Shown piece after piece: positions 53,890 through 62,096 of a DNA stretch of 64,000 bases. Origin of the DNA: Bradyrhizobium diazoefficiens (GTDB lineage Bacteria; Pseudomonadota; Alphaproteobacteria; Rhizobiales; Xanthobacteraceae); assembly GCF_016599855.1 (NCBI RefSeq), contig NZ_CP067041.1, forward strand, positions 3,906,001 to 3,970,000. The letters run 5' to 3'. The notes under the pieces are model-generated. The model saw only the letters and a program-made list of their open reading frames with translations, ran no database searches and had not been told where the DNA came from. Positions within the stretch are counted from its first letter, which is position 1, and each line of letters begins with the position of its first letter. A program made the translations under genes and the position numbers.

Positions 53890-55932
53890 ATGACCGCTCC
53901 TTTCGTCCCGCAGATCGCCCTCTATCGCAACTGGCTCGCCGAGCAGCGCGGCCTCACCTTCGCGGACTATGAGGAGATGCGGCAATGGTCGGTGCGCGAT
54001 CTCGACGCGTTCTGGCGCAGCATCTGGGATTATTACGGCCTACAATCGCCGACGCGGTTCGCGGCCGTGATCACCGAGCGCAAGATGCCGGGCGCGGTCT
54101 GGTTTCCCGGCGCGCAGGTGAACTATGCGCGGCAGGTGTTCCGGCACGTGGACGCGGCGCACGCCGCCGGCCTGCCCGCGATCGTCAGCAGCGGCGAGGA
54201 CGGCAGCCTCACCGAGACCAGCTGGCCAGAGCTCAAGCACAAGGCGGCCGCGCTCGCGCTGCACCTGAAGGACAAGGGCATTAAGCCCGGCGACCGCATC
54301 GCCGCCTATCTGCCCAACATCCCCGAAACCATCATCGCGTTTCTCGCGAGCGCCAGCATCGGAGCGATCTGGAGCGTCTGCGCGCCGGACATGGCTGCGC
54401 CTGCCGTGATCGACCGCTTCAAGCAGATCGACGCAAAAGTGCTGATCGCCTGCGACGCCGTCACCTATGCCGGACGCAGACATGACCGCAAAGACGTCGT
54501 CGCCGAGCTGAGGCGATCGCTGCCGAGCGTCGAGCATGTCATCCTGCACAGCGACGCGCCCGCCACGCCGGATGCCATGCTTTCCGACATCACCTCCAGG
54601 AGAGGCGCCGCGATCGACGCGTTCGAGCCGACGTGGCTGCCGTTCGATCATCCGCTCTGGATCGTCTATTCCAGCGGCACCACCGGCCTGCCGAAACCGA
54701 TCGTGCACGGCCATGGCGGCATCGTCATCGTGGTGCTGGCGCTGCTCGGCTTGCACAACGACCTCGGCTGCTCCTACCACGAGAATTCATTCGGCGAGCG
54801 CTATCACTGGTACTCTTCGACCGGCTGGATCATGTGGAACAGCCAGGTCGGCGGCCTGCTCAGCGGCACCACCTGCTGCATTTTCGACGGCAGCCCCGGC
54901 GGCACAAAGGACAAGCCGGACTGGTCCACGCTATGGCGCTTCGTGGCGCAATCGAAAGCGACCTTCTTCGGCGCCGGCGCGGCGTTCTTCGCCAACTGTG
55001 CCAAGGCGGAGATCGATCTCACCGCCGCCGGCGACCTCTCGGAGCTGCGCTGCCTCGGCTCGACCGGCTCGCCCCTCAGCGCCGACACGCAAGCCTGGTT
55101 CAACGCGCGCTTCGCGGCGCTGTCGAAGACCAACGGCAGCGAGGCACAGGCCGACATCTGGTGGGCGAACATCTCCGGCGGCACAGATTTCGCCGGCGCC
55201 TTCATCGGAGGCAATCGCGAATTGCCGCAAACGCCCGGTGCGATGCAGTGCCGTCTGCTGGGAGCAGCGGTCGAAGCCTTCGACGAACACGGCCGTCCCG
55301 TGATCGACGAGGTCGGCGAGCTCGTCTGCACCGAGCCGATGCCGTCGATGCCGCTCTATTTCTGGAACGACAAGGACGGTGCGCGCTATCGCGCCAGCTA
55401 TTTCGAGACCTATCCGGACAATTTCGACGGCAGCGGCCGCGGGCCGGTGTGGCGCCACGGCGATTGGCTCAAGGTCAATCCGGACGGCTCCTGCATCATC
55501 TATGGCCGCAGCGATGCCACCATCAACCGGCACGGCCTGCGCATGGGCACGAGCGAGCTCTATTCCGCGATCGAGGCGCTGCCGGAGGTGCTCGACAGCC
55601 TCGTCGTCGACCTCGAATATCTCGGCCGCGACAGCTACATGCCGCTGTTCGTGGTGCTGCGTGAAGGTGTTGCCTTCGACAGCGAGATGCAGGCCAAGAT
55701 CAACAGGGCGATCGAGGCCGGCCTCTCCCGGAGATTCCTGCCGAACGAGATCTTCGCAGTGGCCGAGATCCCGCGCACGCTCTCCGGCAAGAAGCAGGAG
55801 CTGCCGATCAAGAAGCTCTTGCTCGGCCAGCCCGTGGAGAAAGTCATCAACAAGGAGGCGATGGCCAATCCGGCCTGCCTCGATTGGTATCTTGCCTTTG
55901 CCCGCGACTATCTGGCGCGAACCGCGGCGTGA
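53890..55932 (+). CDS. Acetoacetyl-CoA synthetase (acetoacetate-CoA ligase)
   Basis: A 680-residue ANL enzyme activating acetoacetate for PHB/ketone metabolism. The ACAS N-terminus is WSVRDLDAFWRSIWDYYG. The P-loop is intact (IVYSSGTTGLPKPIVHGHGG). The region ISGGTDFAGAFIGGNRELP is typical of acetoacetyl-CoA synthetases. The C-terminal motif is SGKKQELPIKKLLLG, with a catalytic lysine candidate in SGKKQE. The start MTAPFVPQIALYRNWLAE (53890) is chosen over 60 bp upstream. It provides an in-window contrast to the degenerate ANL protein at 19770. Confidence 0.92.
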   Translation: MTAPFVPQIALYRNWLAEQRGLTFADYEEMRQWSVRDLDAFWRSIWDYYGLQSPTRFAAVITERKMPGAVWFPGAQVNYARQVFRHVDAAHAAGLPAIVSSGEDGSLTETSWPELKHKAAALALHLKDKGIKPGDRIAAYLPNIPETIIAFLASASIGAIWSVCAPDMAAPAVIDRFKQIDAKVLIACDAVTYAGRRHDRKDVVAELRRSLPSVEHVILHSDAPATPDAMLSDITSRRGAAIDAFEPTWLPFDHPLWIVYSSGTTGLPKPIVHGHGGIVIVVLALLGLHNDLGCSYHENSFGERYHWYSSTGWIMWNSQVGGLLSGTTCCIFDGSPGGTKDKPDWSTLWRFVAQSKATFFGAGAAFFANCAKAEIDLTAAGDLSELRCLGSTGSPLSADTQAWFNARFAALSKTNGSEAQADIWWANISGGTDFAGAFIGGNRELPQTPGAMQCRLLGAAVEAFDEHGRPVIDEVGELVCTEPMPSMPLYFWNDKDGARYRASYFETYPDNFDGSGRGPVWRHGDWLKVNPDGSCIIYGRSDATINRHGLRMGTSELYSAIEALPEVLDSLVVDLEYLGRDSYMPLFVVLREGVAFDSEMQAKINRAIEAGLSRRFLPNEIFAVAEIPRTLSGKKQELPIKKLLLGQPVEKVINKEAMANPACLDWYLAFARDYLARTAA

Positions 55933-56024
55933 GGGGAGATCGCCCCAATTGCGCCTGTTACGTTTGGAGTCCGTTCACCGATCGCCGCTAGATCAGGCTG
56001 GATCTTCCGCAACGAACGTGTGCC

Positions 56025-56327
56025 ATGGCCGACCTCAACGCCGTCCTCACCAGGCTCAACGACCGTCTGCTCCGCCTCGAGGGCGAGCTGTTCGTGCTGC
56101 GCTCGCTGGCACGCGCGACGCTGACGGCAGGCGACGACCATGCGGCGCGGATGCGCAAGCTGGTCGAAGCCGCCAAGGTCGCGCTTGACGACGAGGCGAA
56201 ACGCGAGCTCGACAAGCCGACGCGCAAATATGTCGATGCGGCAACCGCGCTGGTGGAGGAATTGCTGGTCGAGCCGACGCCGGCGCGCCCGCTGTTCACC
56301 GTCATCGACGGCGGCCGGCGCGACTGA
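56025..56327 (+). CDS. Small helical hypothetical protein (100 residues)
   Basis: A 100-residue, largely helical protein: MADLNAVLTRLNDRLLRLEG, then LARATLTAGDDHAARMRKLV and KPTRKYVDAATALVEELLVE. No signal or TM. Coding-like composition. It follows the synthetase by 92 bp on the same strand and is convergent with the next gene. Function unknown. Confidence 0.65.
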   Translation: MADLNAVLTRLNDRLLRLEGELFVLRSLARATLTAGDDHAARMRKLVEAAKVALDDEAKRELDKPTRKYVDAATALVEELLVEPTPARPLFTVIDGGRRD

Positions 56328-56332
56328 GCGGA

Positions 56333-56566
56333 TCAGGTCGGACGCGTCGTGCTGGAGTCCGTGGATTCCGCCTTCAGCCGGCTCAGTCCTTTCTCGATGA
56401 TCGCGATCTCCTCGTCGATCTTGCCGATCGGCAGGCTGAAATCATAACCGGACCTGCTCTTCAGATCGACCGCGAGCCGCTGCCTGTGCATCATCAGCTC
56501 GTCGAGGCCACGACGGTTCTTCAGCCGTACATAGGCATCCACGATCTGTTCAATTGCGCTCGGCAT
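56333..56566 (-). CDS. Small hypothetical protein (77 residues)
   Basis: A 77-residue soluble, helical protein (MPSAIEQIVDAYVRLKNRRG, then RLAVDLKSRSGYDFSLPIGK). It starts at 56566; a longer frame to 56641 begins in Pro/Arg-rich sequence. It is convergent with the 100-residue gene, 5 bp apart. Function unknown. Confidence 0.6.
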   Translation of the reverse strand: MPSAIEQIVDAYVRLKNRRGLDELMMHRQRLAVDLKSRSGYDFSLPIGKIDEEIAIIEKGLSRLKAESTDSSTTRPT

Positions 56567-56906
56567 GAAAATTGGTCCCGGCAAAAATGCCCGCGCGACG
56601 CACCCGCGCCGGTGGGACATTCCTGGTGTCGCGGTACGCAATACAAATCCGCGACGGATTCATCGATACGACACCGAGGTTGAGAACGCGTTACCGTTTG
56701 ATGATTTCCGCGACGCGCGGCATGAAAAGGCCGCTGGCATTTACGCCAGCGGCCGATGCCGGGTTCGAAAATGGATCCGGTATGAAATGTCGCCAGCCCC
56801 GGTATGTGCCATCCTAACCGCACGGGGCGGTGTCGGTATGTCGGAATTCAAACACAGGAACCGGCGCATCCACCACTTGCTGCCTGACCGTGGCCACACG
56901 GCAACG
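56567..56906. other. Intergenic region with a minus-strand terminator
   Basis: 340 bp without a supported gene. The only clear element is a hairpin (56729-56754) that ends the secreted-protein gene transcribed from the right. Confidence 0.6.
56725..56754 (-). terminator. Intrinsic terminator (minus strand)
   Basis: On the minus strand GGCCGCTGGC-GTAAAT-GCCAGCGGCC is followed by TTTTC. It lies 152 bp downstream of the Tyr-rich secreted-protein gene. Confidence 0.75.
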
Positions 56907-57188
56907 CTAGTCGGTGATGCAGAAATAGGTCCGCGGCCACCTGCGATAAGCGCTGTAACGGTAATACGGCCGGTAAGCGTAGCCGCGATAGAGCGCCGGT
57001 GGCTCCTCACCGTAATAGGCCCCGTGATAGAAATTGTAGACCGGCCCTTCGGCGCAACGATAGGCGTCCCAAGTCGGGCCGATGAACGGCGCCACACCGA
57101 TTTCGGGCGGCACCGCCGGATACGGCCCGCCGGCATAGGCCGGAGTTGCCGCGATCAGTGTGGCGAGAAGAAACCATGCGCTGCGCAT
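56907..57188 (-). CDS. Secreted Tyr/Pro-rich small protein
   Basis: A 93-residue protein with a signal peptide (MRSAWFLLATLIAATPAYAG). The mature part is rich in Tyr, Pro and Arg (YNFYHGAYYGEEPPALYRGY, ending WPRTYFCITD) with two cysteines. Low-complexity exported proteins of this type are common in rhizobia. Function unknown. It starts at 57188; the frame runs 114 bp further without signal character. Confidence 0.6.
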   Translation of the reverse strand: MRSAWFLLATLIAATPAYAGGPYPAVPPEIGVAPFIGPTWDAYRCAEGPVYNFYHGAYYGEEPPALYRGYAYRPYYRYSAYRRWPRTYFCITD

Positions 57189-57370
57189 TCGCTCGCTCCG
57201 AGCCTCGGGGATCTCCCCCATGGAAACACCGGAGTGGGCCGCTGTGCAATCGTGGAGTTCGTCGCAGCGCCGCAGCGGGCGCATTGTTGATAACCGGCGC
57301 AAACGCCGCGCGGGTGGCGGCCTGACGTGTTATCGGGGGATGACGCAGCTGCGAGACGGATCAGACACCC

Positions 57371-57958
57371 ATGCGCATTACCCTCGTCGGCTCCCGCCAT
57401 TTCGGCGTGACCACCCTGAACATGCTCCGCGAGCACGGCGTCGGGGTCGTACGGGTCGTGGTGGCCGACGCGGATGACCGCTTGGCCGTGACCGCCACGG
57501 CCGCGGGCATCGAAGTGGTGGTGCAGGCCAATCCAAAGCTCGTGGTCGCATCCGAGATCGCCCCCGACACCGACCTGATCATCACCGCTCACAGCCATGC
57601 CCGGATCGGCAAGGATGCGCTGGCCGCGGCCAAGCTCGGCGGCATCGGTTATCACCCCTCGCTGCTGCCGCGCCATCGCGGCAAGGCCGCGGTGGAATGG
57701 ACCATCAAGGAAGGCGATCCGATCGCCGGCGGTACGATCTATCATCTCGCCGACCGCATGGATGCCGGCGCCATCGCCGCCCAGGATTGGTGCTTCGTCA
57801 GGAAGGGCGAGACCGCCCGCGAACTCTGGGAGCGCGCGCTCGCCCCGCTCGGCCTCAAGTTGCTGGCCGACGTGATCGACTACGCCAACGTCCACAAGGC
57901 GCTGCCGGCCAAGACTCAGGACGAGCAGTTCGCGACGTCGGCCCCGAGTCTCTCCTGA
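57371..57958 (+). CDS. Formyltransferase-family protein (Fmt-like domain)
   Basis: A 195-residue single-domain formyltransferase. N-terminal MRITLVGSRHFGVTTLNMLR and the family motif YHPSLLPRHRGKAAVEWTI (HxSLLPxxRG) with the catalytic Asp context HLADRMDAGAI are present. The usual catalytic Asn of Fmt is not obvious (ITAHSHARIGKDAL). Shorter than Fmt and lacking its C-terminal domain, it is probably a stand-alone formyl transfer enzyme, for example on sugars or amino acids. Substrate unknown. Confidence 0.8.
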   Translation: MRITLVGSRHFGVTTLNMLREHGVGVVRVVVADADDRLAVTATAAGIEVVVQANPKLVVASEIAPDTDLIITAHSHARIGKDALAAAKLGGIGYHPSLLPRHRGKAAVEWTIKEGDPIAGGTIYHLADRMDAGAIAAQDWCFVRKGETARELWERALAPLGLKLLADVIDYANVHKALPAKTQDEQFATSAPSLS

Positions 57959-58042
57959 GCGACTCCTCTGCCGACGTTAACGATTAACGTGAAGCTGCAT
58001 TGATTCTGCTTCGAAAATCGCAGCCAAATATGCAAATAAACC

Positions 58043-58062
58043 ATTGTTCCCAAAGGAACAAT
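58043..58062. promoter_or_regulatory. Perfect palindrome upstream of secreted-protein genes
   Basis: ATTGTTCC-CAAA-GGAACAAT, 8-bp arms, in an unusually AT-rich intergenic stretch 85 bp before the gene at 58147. TTT follows, so it could also act as a short terminator for the formyltransferase. Either reading is inferred. Confidence 0.45.
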
Positions 58063-58146
58063 TTTCGATTTGGCATTGCACCAAATTTCCGTCACATTTC
58101 TTCCGAATAACAGTCAGCATATCAGACAGATTCAAGGACGGAATTC

Positions 58147-58488
58147 ATGCGTTTTGGTCGCATCGCGGCGTTCTGTGCCGCTTCAGTTATTACCGCCACC
58201 CCCGCGCTTGCCCAGACCCCGTTTGACGGCAATTGGCAGGTCACCATCGTGACCAAGACCGGCTCCTGTGAGCCGACCGCAAGCTCCATGCTGACAGTTG
58301 CCGACGGCAAGATCACCGCGCCCGGCGCTAACGTTTCCGGCACCATCGGTAGTGGGGGTCTTGTTAAAGTTTCGATCAATGGTGCATATGCCAACGGTCA
58401 ACTCAGCGGCAACGCCGGATCGGGGAAGTGGAATGGAGCATCTGCAGGTATACCGTGCAGCGGGCGGTGGGAAGCATCGCGCCAGTAA
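58147..58488 (+). CDS. Small secreted beta-rich protein
   Basis: A 113-residue protein with a signal peptide (MRFGRIAAFCAASVITATPA, then LAQ) and a glycine-rich beta-structure (GNWQVTIVTKTGSCEP, VSGTIGSGGLVKVSINGAYA, LSGNAGSGKWNG). Two cysteines remain after cleavage. The pattern resembles the following gene and extracellular beta-barrel-like domains of rhizobia. Function unknown. Confidence 0.6.
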   Translation: MRFGRIAAFCAASVITATPALAQTPFDGNWQVTIVTKTGSCEPTASSMLTVADGKITAPGANVSGTIGSGGLVKVSINGAYANGQLSGNAGSGKWNGASAGIPCSGRWEASRQ

Positions 58489-58978
58489 GCAATTCGGAAC
58501 GAACCTCCTTAATCGGCGGCTGCTCATGGCGGCCGCCGTTTTGTTGGTGACAGCTGTTGCCAGTTCGGAGACCAAGGCCCAGGTCAGCCCGTTCGCGCCG
58601 ATGGCGGGGAGCTGGAGCGGCGGCGGCACCGCCATTCTGGATGACGGCTCGACCGAGCGAATCCGATGCCGGGCCAAATACGCGCCGATCGGCCCCACCA
58701 TGGAGCTGGCGCTGACCTGCGCCAGCGACGCCTACAAGTTCAACCTCGCGGCCAACGTCCGGGCCGAAGGCAGCGCCATCACCGGCAGCTGGAGCGAGGC
58801 CAGCCGCAACATCAGCGGCTCCTTGCAGGGCCGCGGTGGCGGCGGAAATTTCGAGGTGGTCGCCTCGGCCGCCGGCTTCAACGCCAACATCGCGCTCAGG
58901 ACGAGCGGCAACAAGCAGACCATCACGATCCGCGCGGACAGCCAGTTCCGCGGTGCCAACATCGCTATGTCGAGATAA
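58433..58978 (+). CDS. Secreted beta-rich hypothetical protein
   Basis: The frame to 58978 ends in a beta-rich domain (MAGSWSGGGTAILDDGSTER, IRCRAKYAPIGPTMELALTC, SGSLQGRGGGGNFEVVA). The export signal is RRLLMAAAVLLVTAVASSETKAQ. The start is uncertain: ATG 58433 gives 181 residues and overlaps the previous gene by 56 bp; ATG 58526 gives 150 but loses the RR of the signal. It resembles its neighbour (GSWS/GNWQ start, IxGS repeats), suggesting a related pair. Confidence 0.55.
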   Translation: MEHLQVYRAAGGGKHRASKQFGTNLLNRRLLMAAAVLLVTAVASSETKAQVSPFAPMAGSWSGGGTAILDDGSTERIRCRAKYAPIGPTMELALTCASDAYKFNLAANVRAEGSAITGSWSEASRNISGSLQGRGGGGNFEVVASAAGFNANIALRTSGNKQTITIRADSQFRGANIAMSR

Positions 58979-59030
58979 GACAGTACGATGACACGACCAT
59001 CGATCCGGCGACCTCGCCGGATCGATTTTT

Positions 59031-59219
59031 TTATGCGGCCGGCACGAACGCGGTGACCTCGATCTCGACCTTGGCGCGATCGTCGACGAGGCCACGGATA
59101 TAAAGCAGCGTCGAAGGCGGAAAATTGCGCCCGAGCGTTTCCTTCCAGGCCGCACCGATGCCAGCGCCTGCGGCTTCATATTGCATCGGTGCATCCGCAG
59201 ATTTGGCCGTTGTAAACAT
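59031..59219 (-). pseudogene. C-terminal fragment of a RidA/YjgF family gene
   Basis: About 60 residues end in GRNFPPSTLLYIRGLVDDRAKVEIEVTAFV, the C-terminal half of the RidA imine deaminase family (the PPxTLxxV...L.....VEIE pattern). The N-terminal half and its start are missing; upstream sequence belongs to the DMT transporter region. It is probably a remnant. Confidence 0.65.
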
Positions 59220-59275
59220 CGGCGATGTCGCCGATACCGGCCTCCCCCTCAGCTGCAATCTCCTGCCCCGCACCG

Positions 59276-60151
59276 ATGAGCATAACACCGTCAAAAACGA
59301 TGGCCGCACTGTGGATGGCCGGCTGGCTGTCCTTGATGCTGGTCATGGCGGTCGCCGGACGCGAGACCACGCGCGAGCTCAATGTATTTCAAATTATGGA
59401 AGTGCGCTCGCTGATTGGATTCACGCTGCTTCTGCCGATCATCTACCGGGCCGGCGGCGTCAAAGCGGTCGCGACCAAACGCCTGCCCCAGCACCTCGCG
59501 CGCAACGGGGTCCATTATTTTGCACAGCTCGGCTGGTTCTACGCACTGACTCTGATCGGGATTGGCCAGGTCGTCGCGATCGAATTCACGATGCCGATCT
59601 GGACCGCGCTGTTGGCTGCAACGTTCCTGTCTGAGCGCATGACCAGCTGGAAGATCGCCGCGATCGTGCTCGGCATCGTCGGCGTCGTCATGATCGTGCG
59701 GCCCGCCACGGGTGAGATCAATCCGGGTCAGTTGATCGCGCTCGGAGCCGCGATCGGCTTCAGTATCTCCATGGCCTTGGCGAAATCGCTGACCCGGACC
59801 GAGAGTGCGTTGTCGATCCTGTTCTGGATGATCGTGGTGCAGATGGTCGTGGGACTGCTGCCGACGCTCTACGTTTGGACCTGGCCGTCAGCCACCCTCT
59901 GGGGTTGGCTCTTCGTCATCGGGGTCTGCGGCACTTTCTCGCACTACTGCCTCGCCAGCGCGCTGCGCTACGCAGACGCCACAATCGTCGTTCCAATGGA
60001 CTTCCTGCGGGTTCCCCTCACCGCAACCACCGGCTGGCTGCTGTATTCCGAGCGGCTCGACGCCTTGACCGTGCTCGGCGCGGCCCTGATCCTGTTCGGT
60101 AACCTCCTGAACTTGAAGCCGGCATCAGCAGTTCCCGTCCGCGCGCAGTGA
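59276..60151 (+). CDS. EamA/DMT-family transporter
   Basis: A 291-residue transporter with ten hydrophobic helices and two EamA repeats (ALTLIGIGQVVAIEFTMPIW; SALRYADATIVVPMDFLRVP). DMT proteins export or import metabolites; the substrate is unknown. The start is uncertain: ATG 59276 (MSITPSKTMAALW) or 59300. An earlier in-frame ATG at 59225 adds a non-hydrophobic leader and overlaps the RidA fragment. Confidence 0.85.
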   Translation: MSITPSKTMAALWMAGWLSLMLVMAVAGRETTRELNVFQIMEVRSLIGFTLLLPIIYRAGGVKAVATKRLPQHLARNGVHYFAQLGWFYALTLIGIGQVVAIEFTMPIWTALLAATFLSERMTSWKIAAIVLGIVGVVMIVRPATGEINPGQLIALGAAIGFSISMALAKSLTRTESALSILFWMIVVQMVVGLLPTLYVWTWPSATLWGWLFVIGVCGTFSHYCLASALRYADATIVVPMDFLRVPLTATTGWLLYSERLDALTVLGAALILFGNLLNLKPASAVPVRAQ

Positions 60152-60189
60152 ACCGGCGCGCCGCCTCGCGCGACAAAACGCAATGGCCA

Positions 60190-60205
60190 TGTGATTTGGA
60201 TCACG
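60190..60205. promoter_or_regulatory. CRP-like site upstream of the caspase-like gene
   Basis: TGTGATTTGGATCACG fits TGTGA-N6-TCACR with one end mismatch. It lies 150 bp before the start at 60357. A Crp/Fnr regulator gene is at 7027-7794 but need not be the cognate one. Confidence 0.35.
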
Positions 60206-60356
60206 TTGGAGAGGGCACTCCATCGTGCACATTCGACTGCACAGCAGCAGGTTGAACGCGACGTGCTGCCGTTTTGGTGGCGCGAAGTCGGGCACTTCGT
60301 GTAGCTTCGCTGGCAATTTGTTGCTGCCTGCAATTCGATTCTGTTGGGGATTTCAG

Positions 60357-61775
60357 ATGCGCACTCTCACCATCATCGTTTCGCTGATGTGCATGGCGCT
60401 GTCGGTCAGCGCCGCCAAGGCCGACCGCCGCGTCGCTTTCGTCGTCGGCAACGGCGCCTACAAGAACGTCGCGCAATTGCCGAACCCGCCGATCGACGCC
60501 AAGGCGATGGCATCGACGCTGCGCAATGTCGGCTTCGAGGTGATCGAAGGATCCAACCTCTCGCGCGACCAGATGACCGAGAAGCTCTTGGATTTCGGCC
60601 GCAAGGCGCAGGGCTCCGACATCGCAGTTTTCTATTACGCCGGTCACGGCATCGCCGTCGGCGGCACCAACTATCTCCTGCCTATCGATGCCGACATCAA
60701 GTCGGAGATGGACGTCAAGCTCGGGGCCGCCATCAACATCGACCTGACGCTCGACCAGACCATGGGCGATGCCAAGGTCAAGCTGGTGTTCCTCGACGCC
60801 TGCCGCGACAATCCCTTCGCCGCCAAGATCAAGTCGAACTCCGCCACTCGCAGCGTCAATGTCGGCAGCGGCCTCGCCGAGATGAAATCCGGCGAAGGCA
60901 CGCTGATCGCGTTCGCCACCGGCCCTGGCCAGACCGCGCTCGACGGCCAGGAGGGCAACAACAGTCCGTTCACCCGCGCGCTGATCGACAACATCACCAA
61001 GCCCGGCGTCGAGATCCAGCAGGCGATGACTTCGGTGCGCGCCCAGGTCAACGAAGAGACTCACAAGGGGCAGCTGCCCTGGGGTCACACCAACCTGATC
61101 GGCGCCGTCTACCTCAACCAGGCACCGACCACCCAGGTCGCCAACGCGGCGCCGATCGCCTCGATCAGCACGCCGGCCGGCGCGGCCAGCAGCAGCTCCG
61201 ACGGCGTCGAGCTCGAATACTGGCGCTCGGTAAAGGAAACCAACAAGCCCGAGGAGCTCAACGCTTACCTCTCCGCCTATCCGAACGGCCAGTTCAAGGC
61301 GCTGGCGCTGGCGCGGCTGGCCGCGATCCAGAACGGACCGTCGACCACGACCCGCAACCTCAATGCCGGCGTTGATCCCGCGACGTTCACCGACGACGCC
61401 AGCCAGCTCACCGAGGACCAGATCGGCCTCGACAAGGGTCAGCGCCGTGACGTGCAGCGCCGCCTCAATGGGCTCGGATTCGACACCAAGGTAACCGGCG
61501 TGTTCAACGACGACACCCGTTCGGTGCTAAAGCGCTGGCAGGCTGCCCGCGGCTATCCGTCGACGGGCTTCCTCAACAAGCTCCAGCACAAGGCGCTGCT
61601 CTCCGAGATCGTGGCGTCGACGACGACCGCGAGCGAGGACAACCCGAAGCCGGCCCGGCGCGCCGCACCTGCCCGGAGCGCACCCGCGCCCCGCCACAGT
61701 GGTGGCGGCGACGCCGGCGCGGCCTTCATGGGCGGCGTGGTCGGCGGCATGATGGGCGGCATGTTCCGCCGCTAA
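60357..61775 (+). CDS. Secreted caspase-like (peptidase C14) protein with peptidoglycan-binding domain
   Basis: A 472-residue exported protein. A signal peptide (~1-23, VSAAKA) precedes a caspase-like domain with the catalytic His97 (FYYAGHG) and Cys149 (FLDACRDNPF). A linker with WRSVKETNKPEELNAYLSAY (SEL1/TPR-like) follows, then a PG_binding_1 domain (DKGQRRDVQRRLNGLGFDTK and TRSVLKRWQAARGYPSTG). The tail is Gly/Met-rich (GGVVGGMMGGMFRR). Orthocaspase-type proteases of alphaproteobacteria often have this layout. The start MRTLTIIVSLMCMALS is chosen for the signal peptide. Confidence 0.88.
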   Translation: MRTLTIIVSLMCMALSVSAAKADRRVAFVVGNGAYKNVAQLPNPPIDAKAMASTLRNVGFEVIEGSNLSRDQMTEKLLDFGRKAQGSDIAVFYYAGHGIAVGGTNYLLPIDADIKSEMDVKLGAAINIDLTLDQTMGDAKVKLVFLDACRDNPFAAKIKSNSATRSVNVGSGLAEMKSGEGTLIAFATGPGQTALDGQEGNNSPFTRALIDNITKPGVEIQQAMTSVRAQVNEETHKGQLPWGHTNLIGAVYLNQAPTTQVANAAPIASISTPAGAASSSSDGVELEYWRSVKETNKPEELNAYLSAYPNGQFKALALARLAAIQNGPSTTTRNLNAGVDPATFTDDASQLTEDQIGLDKGQRRDVQRRLNGLGFDTKVTGVFNDDTRSVLKRWQAARGYPSTGFLNKLQHKALLSEIVASTTTASEDNPKPARRAAPARSAPAPRHSGGGDAGAAFMGGVVGGMMGGMFRR

Positions 61776-61798
61776 GGCGAGAGACTCCGACCGCAATC

Positions 61799-61828
61799 AC
61801 AAAAGCCCGGCTCACGCCGGGCTTTTTC
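61799..61828 (+). terminator. Intrinsic terminator after the caspase-like gene
   Basis: AAAAGCCCGGC-TCAC-GCCGGGCTTTTT, a strong stem with T-tail, 24 bp after the stop. It is also usable from the minus strand for the BrnA-like gene. Confidence 0.9.
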
Positions 61829-61850
61829 CGTTAGACGTCGCAGGAGAAGC

Positions 61851-62093
61851 CTACTTCCCCGCCGCCTTGCGCAACGCCTCGTTGATGCGGTCCTGCCAGC
61901 CGGGGCCGCCCTGCTGGAAGAACTCCAGCACGTCCTGATCGATGCGCAGCGTGACCTGCTCCTTGATCCCTGGCGCAACGTTCTGCTTCGGCGGCGCCGC
62001 GGCAACTTTGGCCGTCACCTTCTTGAACGCGGCCTCGGCCTCGGTCCTGGCGTCGCCAAGTGTGCGCGGCCGCCTCGGTGGTTGATCTGCCAT
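61851..62093 (-). CDS. BrnA-like antitoxin, no adjacent toxin
   Basis: An 80-residue protein. A basic/Ala-rich N-terminus precedes a BrnA-type DNA-binding helix-strand pattern (QVTLRIDQDVLEFFQQGGPG, then WQDRINEALRKAAG). BrnA is the ribbon-helix-helix antitoxin of BrnT, but no BrnT gene lies beside it. It follows cysK by 3 bp on the same strand, suggesting co-transcription. It may be an orphan antitoxin or a regulator of its own locus. Confidence 0.7.
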   Translation of the reverse strand: MADQPPRRPRTLGDARTEAEAAFKKVTAKVAAAPPKQNVAPGIKEQVTLRIDQDVLEFFQQGGPGWQDRINEALRKAAGK

Positions 62094-62096
62094 GTT

